Source: Dama dama (lineage: Eukaryota; Chordata; Mammalia; Artiodactyla; Cervidae). Taken from it: a stretch of 64,000 bases of DNA. A program made the translations under genes and the position numbers. The notes beneath the pieces are model-generated. The model did not search any database, was not told where the DNA came from, and worked only from the letters and a program-made list of their open reading frames with translations. This document shows positions 38,232-49,029 of the stretch, one piece after another (position 1 is the first letter of the stretch; each line of letters starts with the position of its first letter). The stretch covers positions 1,925,001-1,989,000 of the forward strand of contig NC_083688.1 in assembly GCF_033118175.1 (NCBI RefSeq). The letters are read 5' to 3'.

Positions 38232-38650
38232 GTCAGTTCAGTTCAGTTCAGTCGCTCAGGCGTGTCTGACTCTTTGCGACCGCATGAACCTCAGCAGGTC
38301 AGGCCTCCCTGTCCATCACGAACTCCCGGAGTTTACTCAAACTCATGTCCCTCGAGTCGGTGATGCCATCCAGCCATCTCATCCTCTGTCATCCCCTTCT
38401 TCTCCTGCCCTCATTCTTTCCCAGTATCAGGGTCTTTTCCAATGAGTCAGCTCTTCGCATCAGGTGGCCAAAGTATTGGGAGTTTCAGCTTCAGCAGCAG
38501 TCCTTCCAATGAATGTTCAGGGTTGATTTCTTTTAGGATCGACTGGTTGGTTCTCCTCGAAGTCCAAGGGACTCTCAAGAGTCTTTTCCAGGACCGCAAT
38601 TTGAAAGCATCAGTTCTTTGGCACTCAGCCTTCTTTATGGTCCAACTATA
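38232..38650 (-). mobile_element. BovB LINE 3' portion
   Basis: Starts with (TTCAG)n, then CGCTCAGGCGTGTCTGAC, GGATCGACTGGTTGG and CAGCCTTCTTTATGGTCCAACTAT. Confidence 0.95.
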
Positions 38651-38694
38651 AATCAATTATACTTCAATAATATAAACTTAAAAAAAAAAAAGAC
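38651..38694 (+). mobile_element. L1 3' tail fragment
   Basis: AAATCAATTATACTTCAATAATATAAAC followed by poly(A), the extreme 3' end of artiodactyl L1. Confidence 0.7.
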
Positions 38695-38699
38695 TCATA

Positions 38700-39890
38700 T
38701 TGAGAATTGGACTCAGTATTACATCCACCTCATTTTATTAGCAAAGTAAGTCCTCTCCCCCAACTCAAAGTCAGAGGGTGGGAAACATCCTCTAGTTTTT
38801 AACAGGAGAAACTGTAGAGTCACATGGCAAAGATGCGGGTCCAAGGAGGGCGGAGGCAGTGGGCTTAAACCACAGCCTCACATCAGTGGGCGCAGGGGAG
38901 GGAGGAGGGGTGCTCTCTGAGGAAGAACCAGACAAGCCAGCCCAGGGAGCCCATCTCGGATCTGGAAGACCCTGCAGGGATGGGTCATGGAGGTCGCTTG
39001 TGCTCCCAGACTGTTAGAGCATCAGTTTTTTATTCATTTGTCCGTTGAATGACTTTCACGGTGGGCTTGCTGTCTGCCGGGCTTTCCTCTCAGCACTGTG
39101 GTTATCGTGTCAGTAAAATGAACCAAGGTCCCAGCCCTCCAGAGGAAGAGGCTCCACTTCTTTTTCTGGCTCCTCCACCAACTTGCTCTGTGACCTTGGG
39201 AAAATCGCTGTCCCTCTCGGGGCACCCCAGCCACCACTAATAATACCTTACGTTTGTCGAACACTTTTAACTTGATCAAATCGTCCTCTCCTAACGTTCT
39301 CTGTGAAGCGTCGGAGACCGGTTTTATTACATCCCTGATTTGACAAGTGAAACTCTAATGGCTATAAAATGCACAGCTCCTTGGAAGTGCTCTCCAGAGA
39401 GGACTCGGGGGGCAAACCCCTCATAACAAACCCGAGGATTCTCTCTACAACAAAGCTGGTCCCTGGACAATGGCAGACGGTTGTCATCTCAAACAACGTT
39501 TGGGGCCACGCAATTCCTGTGTGACCCAAGGACTGGGACGGCTTCCTTTATCTTCCCTTTTATTAAAAAAAAAAAAAAAAAAAGCCACCGCTCTGAACAT
39601 TTCAAAGATTCCTGCAGAATTTTTCCAATTTAATTAAAAAAAAAAAAAAGCACTGCCTCTTCCTAACCGGCTTCACAAATGACAGACTTGAAAATGGGAC
39701 GTAAGCCAGGCTTCAGGGAAGAGCCTCATCACTTGAGCTCCTTATTTAACAAGGAGACGCTCCACCACCTCAGAAAGCTGGGTTGCATGTTTTACAAGAG
39801 GAAAGAGGCAGAAGGGCCGCTTCCTCCCTATCCCATCAGATCCACCTCTCAGCCTAGGACTGGGGTCAAGTCTAAAGCTGGCTTCTCCGG
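38700..39890. other. intergenic with two poly(A) tracts
   Basis: Runs of about 20 A (39564-39583) and 13 A (about 39637-39649) lie 55 bp apart in AT-rich unique sequence with TTTAATTAAA. The rest is unrecognised. Confidence 0.5.
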
Positions 39891-39896
39891 CTGGAA

Positions 39897-40065
39897 CTCT
39901 ACTATGTGCTACATGCGTACGACAATGCCCTCATGCCACGATCCTCAGGGGCATATACCGTCTCACAGATGAGGAAACAGACTCAGCCAGACAGAAAGTC
40001 ACTGCTAGTAACCACAGCTGAGCTGGATCCCAATTCAGACCCATCTGAACCCAAACACTGTGTTC
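39897..40065 (-). mobile_element. MIR
   Basis: TACTATGTGCTACATGCGTACG...CGTCTCACAGATGAGGAAACAGACTCAG...TAACCACAGCTGAGCTGGATCCC. Confidence 0.82.
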
Positions 40066-40484
40066 TTTCCCTTTTCTCACAACATCTCTTTCTTGTGTGG
40101 GCTGGGGGGTGTTTAATACTGCGGGGGAGCTGGAGGCCAGGTTCGGTGAATGCAGAAGGAGGGGAGGGAAGGTAGTGTTCACCGTACAGAGTGGTGTAGA
40201 TGTGGAACTGAATTCTAAAGGGGCACCTTCCTGAATTTGCAGGGCAGCAGCCCGCGTCCTCTTCAGAGCCGGGAACTGTGGCAGACGCTACGGGTGCTCT
40301 GCCCCATCGCCTTGGCCCCCCCGGAAGTAGCTCAGGGGGACAGTCCCCTGCACTGTGGGGCTGTCCTGCCTCCAACAGGACATCTCTCTGGCTGCAGGCT
40401 CTCTTTGGCCTCAGGAGTCTATGTCAGGGCCAGCTAGGAGTGTCAGGGAGCTAGTACCCCCGCCCCAGCAACCCTCAACACAGA

Positions 40485-40870
40485 TGGATGTATCTGTTAT
40501 CTACTGCTGTGTAATAGACAATGCCAGCCTCAGTGACTTAACGACCATTTATCTGCTGGTGATTCTGCAGCAGGGCTGGGCTCAGCTGGAAGGGTCCCAC
40601 AGGCTCACTCTTGAGTTTCAGTCATTTGGCAGCTGTCCTGGACTAGATGGCCCAGGATGCCTGGCGGTTAGGGGCAGCTGTGGGTTGGGTGCTTCAGCCT
40701 CCTCTGTTAGGAGAGTCCAGGCTGTGGGTACGGCGGCAGCCACGTTCCCAGAAAACCAGCCCCTGAGTACAAGCGCTCATCAAGGCTCTGTCTGCATCAC
40801 ATGTGCTCCGAGCCCATTGGTCAGAGCAAGTCACATGGCCCAGCCCCGTGCCGTGGACTCAGAGAGGTGA
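40485..40870 (+). mobile_element. old interspersed repeat, family unassigned
   Basis: TGTTATCTACTGCTGTGTAATAGACAATGCC through CACATGGCCCAGCCCC. It matches the general form of a common mammalian MER element (TATCTACTGCTGCATAACAAAC...). Confidence 0.55.
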
Positions 40871-40874
40871 GGTC

Positions 40875-42010
40875 CCCAGGAAGCTGTTAGGGAGCAGTCT
40901 TCCCCGTGGGTCGGGACGCCAGCTCCCTCATCCCCAGCGTGACAGTTCTTGGGTGTGTTCTTCTCAGTCTCTTGACGTCCCCAGAGGGCTTGAGCCCAGG
41001 TGCCCACAGCTGCAGCCCACTCAGAGCCAGTTTTAAAGACTTCCTCTCTTCCCCGGCTCACGCTACCTCTGGCTCACCGAGCTTCCCAAAATCCCTTCCC
41101 CGGTAAACCACCTGCACTCAAGTCCCGGGGTCAAGGTTGGCTTCAGAGAGCCCTAAATGGGGACCATAAGCACAGCCAGGAGTCAGAATCCCAAGCCTGT
41201 GTTTGATTCTGTCAAACTGGCCCCTGGGAGGGCCGGATGCGGAGAGGACGTGATGGATGGGTGAGAACATGGCTTTCGGGGCCCTGGGGGGGCCCCTGAG
41301 AGCTGCATGCAAAGAGGGGCAGATCAGCAGAAAGCTCCTGCCCTCTGAGCTTTGGCCGGGCTCCCAGGGATGGACCAGCCTGGCTCAGGGGTGGAGACCT
41401 GCCCTGCCCAGTAGGGACCAAAAGACAAGACCCTGCAAAGGCGTCTCCACGTTAGGGAAGACCCTGCCCCTCACCAGCCCTCCTTGGTCCATCCGGGTCC
41501 CTAGAGCTGGGTTCACACTTTGCTGGCCTGAAACCAAGCCCTGCTTTTTCTGAGTTCTGTTTTCTCTGATTATGCAAATCTCCCTTCCCAGCCTAAGCAA
41601 AGCAGGCTGGAAGTGGGGCAGCTTGATGGGATAAGATGGGCAAAACGACAGATTATAGCCACCCACTCTGGTAAACACAGGTTTAATTGCTTTTTCAGAG
41701 AGGAGAGAGGGAGGGGGCAGGCTCAGAGATAAAACAGATTCCCAAGCAGTTGTGTCAGGGGTGCGGAGATGATGGTGAGAGCTCAGAGCTGGGAGCAGGG
41801 GCCTCTCACCTGGGGGAGGGAGGTGGCAACTGGTGGAGAGGAGCCCTGAAGACTTGGAGGAACCCCCTGGGGAAGGCGGCGACAAGGGCGGGCACTCTGC
41901 CTTCAGGTCAGTGCGGGTCAAGGGCAAGGGAGTCTGTGCCCCTGGAGTGGGGAGAAGCCCAGTGTCAGCATTCTCCCCTGGATCTTTAACAACAATGAGA
42001 ATAATAGTAT
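40875..42010. other. intergenic, nothing recognised
   Basis: No gene or clear repeat. A short (CA)n lies at 42012-42026. Confidence 0.45.
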
Positions 42011-42029
42011 CTCACACACACACACAAAA

Positions 42030-42295
42030 TATTATCTCTCATTTATTGTGAGCTTACTGTATGCCGGACACTGGACTAAGTGCTGCACATGAATTAATTA
42101 CTTAATCCTCACAATAGTCCTGTGATGGTACTACCATCTACTTCTTAGAGATGATAAAAATCAGGGAACTGAGTTTAGAGACGTTAAAAAAAAAAACTAT
42201 TGCAGTTCATATGATGAATAACAAGTAAGTCTGGGATTCAAACTCAGGTCTGTCTGATGCCAGTGACTATACCTTTAACCACTAAGTTAGCAATG
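42030..42295 (-). mobile_element. MIR, near full length
   Basis: TTTATTGTGAGCTTACTGTATGCC, TTAATCCTCACAATAGTCC, GGGATTCAAACTCAGGTCTGTCTG, ACCTTTAACCACTAAG in order. Confidence 0.9.
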
Positions 42296-42429
42296 TCCCT
42301 AAATACTACTGCACAGGTCCAAGCAACAACTCCAGTCTGTTGTCACTTATTCTAATATCCCTAAATACTATTGCACACGTCCAAGCAGTGACTCCCGTTT
42401 GATGTCACTTCTCTGTGCTAGTCCCCCAA

Positions 42430-42790
42430 ACCTACATGCCAGGCTAGGAAAGAGAGGTGGTCCCTGCCCTGGATAAGCCCAGGATCTGATGAGGAAGAGA
42501 AACATACACGTGAAACACTGCAGTGACAGGGGCTTGGACAGGTGAAGCCGTCCCCAGTTCTGCCTGTAGAGGTTATGACAGGCTTTGCAGAGAAGGCCGC
42601 CGTCGAGTCGAGGCTTAAAGGATGAATCAGATTTCACTGGACAGGCCAGTAAAAGAAAATAGAACAGCATGTAGAAGGTCCTCTGGTGAGGCAGTAGCTA
42701 GCAGGTTCTGGATCAGCCAAAAGCCAGGACACAGGGGGCCCATCGAGGAGGACGAGGAGACCACGGTGAGAAGGCAGCAGGATCACATCT
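42430..42790. mobile_element. eroded L2/CR1-class repeat (tentative)
   Basis: GACAGGCTTTGCAGAGAAGG...GGCTTAAAGGATGAATCAG...GAACAGCATGTAGAAGGTCC resembles an old mammalian LINE fragment. Confidence 0.4.
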
Positions 42791-43011
42791 AGATGGGCCT
42801 CCGCAGCCAGTGGAAGGTCGCTCCTAACCCCCAGGGCTAGCCTTCCTCCGAGCACCATCTGCTTTGACAAGATGCTCTCAGAACAAGGAGGTTCTGTGGC
42901 CAAGAAAGTTTTGGAAACACCGCACACATGCGTCCCTATAGAAGCTGCACAGGTTTCTGAGAAACCTCGTAATAAAGAAAGCTGCCACACGACTGTCGAC
43001 AAGATAAAGAA

Positions 43012-43232
43012 CAAGGACCTACTGCATAGTACAGGGAACTGTATTCAGTGCCTTGTAATAACCTGTAATGGAAAAGACTCTAAAAGAGAATGCATATTCT
43101 TACATGTAGGTATGAGAACATGCATGTAAACGTGTATGCAGAACCGAGTCACTTTGGTGTTGACCTGAAACTAACACAATGCTGTAAATCAACTACAGCT
43201 CAATAGAAAACAGATAAATAAAAAGAGAGCTA
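43012..43232 (+). mobile_element. artiodactyl L1 3' end
   Basis: GGACCTACTGCATAGTACAGGGAACTGTATTC, ACCTGAAACTAACACAATGCTGTAAATCAACTACAGC and an A-rich tail. Confidence 0.9.
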
Positions 43233-43263
43233 TTTATTTCTGCTGGAGCTGTGTTGGTTTTAC

Positions 43264-43495
43264 TGTTTAGTCCCTAAATTGTGTCCGACTCTTTGCTAAG
43301 TCGTGTCTGACTCTTTTGCGACCCTGTGGACTGTAGCCCGTCAGGCTCCTCTGTCCAAGAGATTTTCTAGGCAAGAATACTGGAGTGGGTTGCAATTTCC
43401 TTCTCCAGGGGATTTTCCAGAACCAGGGATCGAACTTGTGGCTCCTGCCATATTTCCAGCATTGCAGGCAGATTCTTTACCACTGAGCCACTGGG
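43264..43495 (-). mobile_element. Bov-tA SINE with partial duplication in the tail
   Basis: The tail carries the GTGTC(T/C)GACTCTTTG phrase twice (about 43280 and 43305) before GCGACCCTGTGGACTGTAGCCC. It then continues to GATTCTTTACCACTGAGCCACTGGG. Confidence 0.92.
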
Positions 43496-43699
43496 TTCTG
43501 CTGAGCCCCCAAGCCCCTCTGACCCCAGACACCTCCCCTGACCCCTGAATAACCCCCTGGGATCAATATTCCAGGGGCAAACACTTCAGGAAACATCTCT
43601 GTGAGTGCCAAAAACCAGGGCAGTGGCAGGGAAAGGTCATGGGCCCATTGCTCCATCCCGTACCTTCAAGCCCTGAGAGGCCTTCGAGCAGAGGACAGC

Positions 43700-43895
43700 A
43701 ATAACAATAGTGACTGACATTAACTGAACGCTTACCACGCCCTGATCTGGGCTCTGGGCTGAGTGCTCTGTGTACATCTCACCAAATCATCATACTATTA
43801 TTATTCCCATTTTACAGATGGGGGAACTGAGGCATAGAGAAGCGGGAACTTGTCCATGGTCTCTCACTTACGGGGAGCCAGGATTTAAGCCCCAG
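43700..43895 (-). mobile_element. MIR
   Basis: CATTAACTGAACGCTTACCACG...CCCATTTTACAGATGGGGGAACTGAGGC...GAGCCAGGATTTAAGCCCC. Confidence 0.9.
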
Positions 43896-44652
43896 CCCAC
43901 CAAACCCTGAGGTCCTAGAACCGCCTCTTTACTGTAGCTCCAGGCTGCAGGGAAGACCCAAACCTACATCAGGAAGAGACGAAAAAGGAGTCTTTCTTTC
44001 TCATTGAGGAAAAACTACCCAGGTGCCAGCCCCTCTACCCTTCATGGAGCCAGCATCATTTCTAAACTAACAAAGTCGACTCAATCCAGCACCGCAAACA
44101 ATCCCAGGCTCTCCTTTTGCACAAGGGGCTCTGAGGGGGTGAGGGGAAAGTCGTCCCTGGCTGCCAGGAAACCCACTCCACCTGGAGACTCCCAGAATCC
44201 CAGAATTCCTGAGCAGAAGGGACTTTGGAATTCGGCTTGAAAGAAAAGCCAAACAAAACCAGCACTACACACTCATTAGCAAAGCCAACATCCGGAACAC
44301 AGACACCACCAAACGCCGGCGAGGGCCTGGGGCGGCAGGATCTCACAGTCATCGCTGGGGGGAATGCAAAGTGGTACAGCCACTGTCGAAGACAGCTTGA
44401 CCCTGTCTCACACAACTGATCATCCTCGCACCACATGACCCAGCAGCCACGCTCCTTGGCGTTTACCTAAAGGAGCTGAAAAGTTATGTCCACACAAAAG
44501 CCTGCGCATGGATATTTCCCGCACATTTATTCATAACTGCCAAAACTCACGGCAACCGAAATGCCCTTCAGTGGGTAAGAGGATAAAGAAACTGTGTCAT
44601 ATCCAGACAATGGGACACCACTCAGCACTAAAAAGAAATGAGCTACAGTGAG

Positions 44653-45188
44653 AAACTTCATTTTCTTGGGCTCAGAAATCACTGCAGATGGTGATTGCAG
44701 CCATGAAATTAAAAGACGCTTCCTCCTTGGAAGAAAAGCTATGACCAACCTAGGTAGCATATTAAAAAGCAGAGACATTACTTTGCCGACAAAGGTCCAT
44801 CTAGTCAAAGCTATGGTTTTTCCAGTGATCATGTATGGATGTCAGAGTTGGACTATAAAGAAAGCTGAGTGCCAAAGAATTGATGCTTTTGAGCTGTGGT
44901 GTTGGAGAAGACTCTTGAGAGTCCCTTGGGCTGCAAGGAGATCCAACCAGTCAATCCTAAAGGAAATCAATCTTGAATATTCATTGGAAGGACTGATGCT
45001 GAAGCTGAAGCTCCAATACTTTGGCCACCTGATGTGAAAAACCAACTCATTGGAAAAGACTATGATGCTGGGAAAGACTGAAGGCAGGAGGATAAGGGGA
45101 TGATAGAGGATGAGATGGTTGGATGGCATCACCGACTCAATGGATCGTGAGTTTGAGCAAGCTCCGCGTGTTGGACTGAACTGAACTG
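44653..45188 (+). mobile_element. BovB LINE nested in L1
   Basis: ACTTCATTTTCTTGGGCTC to ACTGAACTGA. The ORF2 C-terminal frame is open for 129 codons (44648-45037), then broken by a TGA in the CACCTGATGTGA phrase. Confidence 0.95.
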
Positions 45189-45410
45189 ATTAAGCTGTGG
45201 AAAGACATGGAGGAAACTAAAATGCTTGTTACTAAGTGAAAGAAGCTAATCTGAAAAGTGGCATGATCCTAACTAGATGACAGTCTGAAAAAGGCAAAAC
45301 TGTGGAGACAGTAAAAAAGATTAGTGGTTGCCAAGGGTTTCGGAGAGAGGGGATGAATCGGCATAGAGGACTTTTAGGGCAGTGAAACTAATCTGTCTGA
45401 TACCACAAAT

Positions 45411-45625
45411 GGGCTTCCCTGGTGACGAAGACAATAAAGAATCCGTCTGCCATGAAGGAGACCTGGGTTCGATCCCTGGGTAGGGAAGATCCCCTGGAGA
45501 AGGGAACAGCTACCCACCCTAGTCTTCTTGCCTGGAGAATTCCATGGACAGAGGAGCCTGGTGGGTTACAGTCCACGGGGTCGCCAAGAGCCGGACACGA
45601 CTGATGACTGCCTGCTTCACTTCAC
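45411..45625 (+). mobile_element. Bov-tA SINE nested in L1
   Basis: GGGCTTCCCTGGTGACGAAGAC head to CCGGACACGACTGATGACTG, then TTCACTTCACTTTCACTTC. Confidence 0.95.
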
Positions 45626-45742
45626 TTTCACTTCATGACACTGCACAGGCGGGTGCAGGTCACTGAGTCTGTCAGAGCTCAGAGAATGTACGAGACCAAG
45701 AGTGAATCCGAACGGACAGTCTGGACTCTGCTGACTATGATA

Positions 45743-45954
45743 TCAGTTCAGTTGCTCAGTCTCTCAGTCGTGTCTGACTCTTTGCGACCCCGTGGACTGC
45801 AGCACGCCAGGCCTCCCGGTCCATCACCAACTCCCGGAGCTTGTGCAAACTCATGTCCATTGAGTCAGTGATGCCATCCAACCATCTCATCCTCTGTGGG
45901 CCCCTTCTCCTCACGCCCTCAATTCTTCCCAGCATCAGGGTCTTGACTGTGATG
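45743..45954 (-). mobile_element. BovB LINE 3' end nested in L1, inverted
   Basis: TCAGTTCAGTTGCTCAGTC...TTGAGTCAGTGATGCCATCC...CCAGCATCAGGGTCTTG, opposite in orientation to the copy at 44653-45188. Confidence 0.95.
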
Positions 45955-46104
45955 TGGAGGTTCACAAACTATAACAAATGTAACTCTGGTGGAGGAGGCT
46001 GTGTGTGTGGAGGCCGGAAGAGGACAGGAAGTCTGTGTACCTTCCCTTCAGTTTTGCTGTGAACTGAAAACTGTCCTTAAAAAAATAAAGTCTTAAAAAA
46101 TGCA

Positions 46105-46870
46105 AGAAAAGCTGAAGTCCAATCTCTAAATTTATAACTGGGGCTGGGAGCCCCGAAGTTCACCTGCAGAACCTTCCCTCCAGGACCTCCAGGCAGGAGA
46201 AACGACAACAAATAAAGCACTTTAAAATCACAGAAGAAAATGAATTTTGGCTGGAAAGGCTCCTGCAGAGATGGGCCAGACCTGAGCTGGAAACTCGGGC
46301 GAAGGTCTGAGGGCAGAAAGTTCCTGGCGTGTTTAATGAGGCCGCTTCTGGGAGGTGTGAGGTGGAAGCGATTTGAAGAAAAGGACAAAAACTCCAGGCT
46401 CACTCACACCCAGCCCACCCCAGCATCCTCCTCCAGCCCATCCTGGGCTGCAAGGACCGGGCAGGTGGTCAGACCCCAGGGGCCAGGCCAGGCTGCTTTC
46501 TGAGGCCAGCACTTGAATATCTTCTCTGAAACTGGAGACGTGCCTCCTGACCTGGTTGTTGCTGGCAGACCCGGCCTGAATTCAAGGGAACGAGGAAAGC
46601 TGGAAATGCCACTGTGAAAAGGTCACCTGCCCCAAAGCCTGTGATCCAGCCAAGTCAGGAAGGCACCATGGCGCAGTCTCCACACACAGACCAGGAAATG
46701 CTCTGTCTCGCGCCTGCGAGAGGAGGCATGGGACACAGTTAGCGCCCCTGGACGGGGGGCAGGGAAAGCCATCAGGGCCTGTGCTCTGCTTCCGAAGCTG
46801 TGTGACCTCGAGAAAGCCGCTCTCCCTCTCTGAGCCTGGATCTTTGTCCACAACAAGGGGACGGTGACAT
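46105..46870. other. intergenic, with a MIR at its end
   Basis: MIR (+) at 46775-46870 (CTGTGTGACCTCGAGAAAGCC...TCTGAGCCTGGATC). The rest is unrecognised. Confidence 0.5.
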
Positions 46871-47045
46871 GTGCGTGGCGAGTTTCTCGGGAGACGGTGG
46901 CGGTGGCCCTGTGAGCAGCGCAGGGCGTTGCGCAGGGTCAGCGGCCGCGGACGCGCGGCCCGACACACAGGCCCCACCTGAACTCACGTCCGCCCAGGAG
47001 GTTCAGTCACTGCGGCAGGTACCCGCGGCAAAGGCAGGGACGAGA
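46871..47045. other. orphan CpG-rich cluster
   Basis: About 23 CpGs in 175 bp, including GCGGCCGCGGACGCGCGGCC with a NotI site. No repeat match was recognised and no gene is adjacent. Confidence 0.6.
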
Positions 47046-47327
47046 GGATGCTGAGGCGGCCAAGTGCAGGTCCTTAATTCTTACCCTCTTTCGCAAAGCT
47101 CCTAGGGTCTGAATCAGAACACAGTGGGGACAGCATTTTAGGCAAGCACCCCCACCCCAATAATTCACCGTGAAGCCTGAGAAATATTTCGTAGCCATGA
47201 AGCAGAGCCCCAAAGGCCGACCCTTCCTCAAGCTTCAGGGTAATTTGGAGGCATGTTAACTACGATGTGAAAACCCCTCCCATGTGTCCCCTACTTCTCA
47301 GAAATGATTCGGAAGTTCACGCCCTTC

Positions 47328-47541
47328 ATGCTTGCTTGTTCGGTCGTTAAGTCGTGTCCACCTCTTTTGCGACCCCGTGGACTGTAGCCCACCAGGCTCC
47401 TCTGTCCATGGGATTTTCCAGGCAAGAGTACTGGAGTGGGCTGCCGTTTCCTTCTCCAGGGGATCTTTCTGACCCAGGAACTGAACCCGGCTCTCCTGCG
47501 TTGCGGGCAGATTCTTTACCACGGAGCCACCTGGAAGCCCA
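47328..47541 (-). mobile_element. Bov-tA SINE
   Basis: CTTGTTCGGTCGTTAAGTCGTGTCC to GATTCTTTACCACGGAGCCACCTGGAAGCCC. Confidence 0.95.
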
Positions 47542-47544
47542 TAT

Positions 47545-48450
47545 GCCCTTCGGGTTCCAGCTGAGAATGGGGACGCCCTGAACAGTGAGTGATCAGCTCT
47601 TGTTCACAGTAAACCAAGGGCAGGTCAGGCTGCCAGTTCGGGTCTCTCTGAAGCCAACTCTCTGCCACTGCTTCTCGACTCTGCCGTCTAAAGGGAAGAC
47701 TGAAGGAGTTTTTGAGTGACAGCCGCTTCTGAGCAATCCCAGAGGCCTTCCTGGAAGGGGTGGGGGTTCTGGAAAAGACCCAAACCCTGCACCAGCGTCC
47801 CAGGCCACGCTGGCCCAGCCACCTGGCAGTGAGGGAAGAGCCCTCTGCCTGCACGCGCCTGCCTCATTTGATCTTTGTCTCTGCTGCATGGATTTAAGAT
47901 GCACCAACCCCCAGTGCTCGGGGGTTCATCTAAACATGATTAAACAACCATTAGGCCTCTGCGGTGGGGAAATGGAGATTACAGACTTCCAAACCTCCAT
48001 TTAAATACAAATGCAACATCTCGCCTGGAACCAGGCATCCCGAGCAGTGTTAAAGTCAAGTCCCTAGCTCCCACTAGGCTGGGCCACCTCAGGCCCCTCC
48101 CACCCTTTAATCCGAGGGGCGTAACCAGGTGGGATGGGGAAGGCGGCCCGCCCGTGGGGTCCGGCGAGAGTCAACACCTTGCCCTCCCTCACCCTCCGTT
48201 GCCTTTCCTGGGAGGTCAGGGACACAGATGTTAACCTCCAGTCCAAGCCGGGATGACCTTGTCAAGGTCACACACAGCTGGGAAATCCAGGAGCCAGGAC
48301 TCAATCCCTGACCTGCTGGCTCTGGAGCCTCGGGAAGGCCAGGCTCTGTGTTAAGTCACATCCCCTGGGCCCTCTGAACAAGGGGCCCAGGAAATAGTTA
48401 CTGAGGTGAAAGCACTTGAAAACCTACCATTCCTGTTCAGCTCATAGCAA
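47545..48450. other. intergenic, mostly unrecognised
   Basis: MIR (-) fragment at about 48225-48320 (GACCTTGTCAAGGTCACACACAGCTGGG). Otherwise no supported content. Confidence 0.5.
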
Positions 48451-48484
48451 CAGGGGCCATTTCACTGAGCACCGACTATGTGCC

Positions 48485-48689
48485 CGGGGGGCACTAGTGG
48501 TAAAGAATCTGCCTGCCAATGCAGAAGTAAGAGACGCGGGCTCAATCCCTGGGTCAGGAAGATCCTCTGAAGGAGGGCACAGCGACCCACTCCCATATTC
48601 TCGCCTGGAGGGTCCCACGGACAGAGGAGCCTGGTGGGCGACGGTCCAGGGGGTCACAGAGTCAGACGCAACTGAAGCGACAGCATGCG
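48485..48689 (+). mobile_element. Bov-tA SINE with 9-bp target-site duplication
   Basis: The SINE lies between CTATGTGCC at 48476-48484 and the same 9 bp at 48690-48698, inside a minus-strand MIR (48455-48810). Confidence 0.95.
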
Positions 48690-48849
48690 CTATGTGCCAG
48701 GCAGAGAAGGAATCATTTCATCTTCTGTGACCGGCTTCAGGGTCTTCATTTTCAAAGGGGGAGATTCAGAGAGACTCAGGTGAGGAGCCTGCCAAGCCTC
48801 TCGCGGGGAAGGATTTGACCAAGTGCTGCCGACTCCCCATCAAGCCGCT

Positions 48850-49022
48850 TCTCCCGGCTCTGCCATTCAGCCCCCGTGTGACCTCTGGCCTCTCTGGGCT
48901 CATGCTTCTGGACCGAAAACGGTATAATAATACTATTCACCTCAGAGGGTCTTGGCTGTGGGGATTGATGGAGTTAGTCTGAGTCAAAGAACTGGGAACA
49001 TTGTCTAGTTAACAAATATTAG
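48850..49022 (+). mobile_element. MIR
   Basis: CGGCTCTGCCATTCAGCCCCCGTGTGACCTCTGGCC...AACATTGTCTAGTTAACAAATATTAG. Confidence 0.8.
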
Positions 49023-49029
49023 CAACACT

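Larger units (their letters stand above)
44280..46100 (+). mobile_element. ancient L1 3' portion with three nested insertions
   Basis: L1 phrases run from GGAATGCAAAGTGGTACAGCCACTG through TTTATTCATAACTGCC and AATGGGACACCACTCAGCACTAAAAAG. After interruptions they continue with GGAAAGACATGGAGGAAAC, TTAGTGGTTGCCAAGGG and, at the end, CAGTTTTGCTGTGAACTGAAAACTGTCC...AATAAAGTCTTAAAAAATG. It is interrupted by BovB (+), Bov-tA (+) and BovB (-). Confidence 0.88.
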
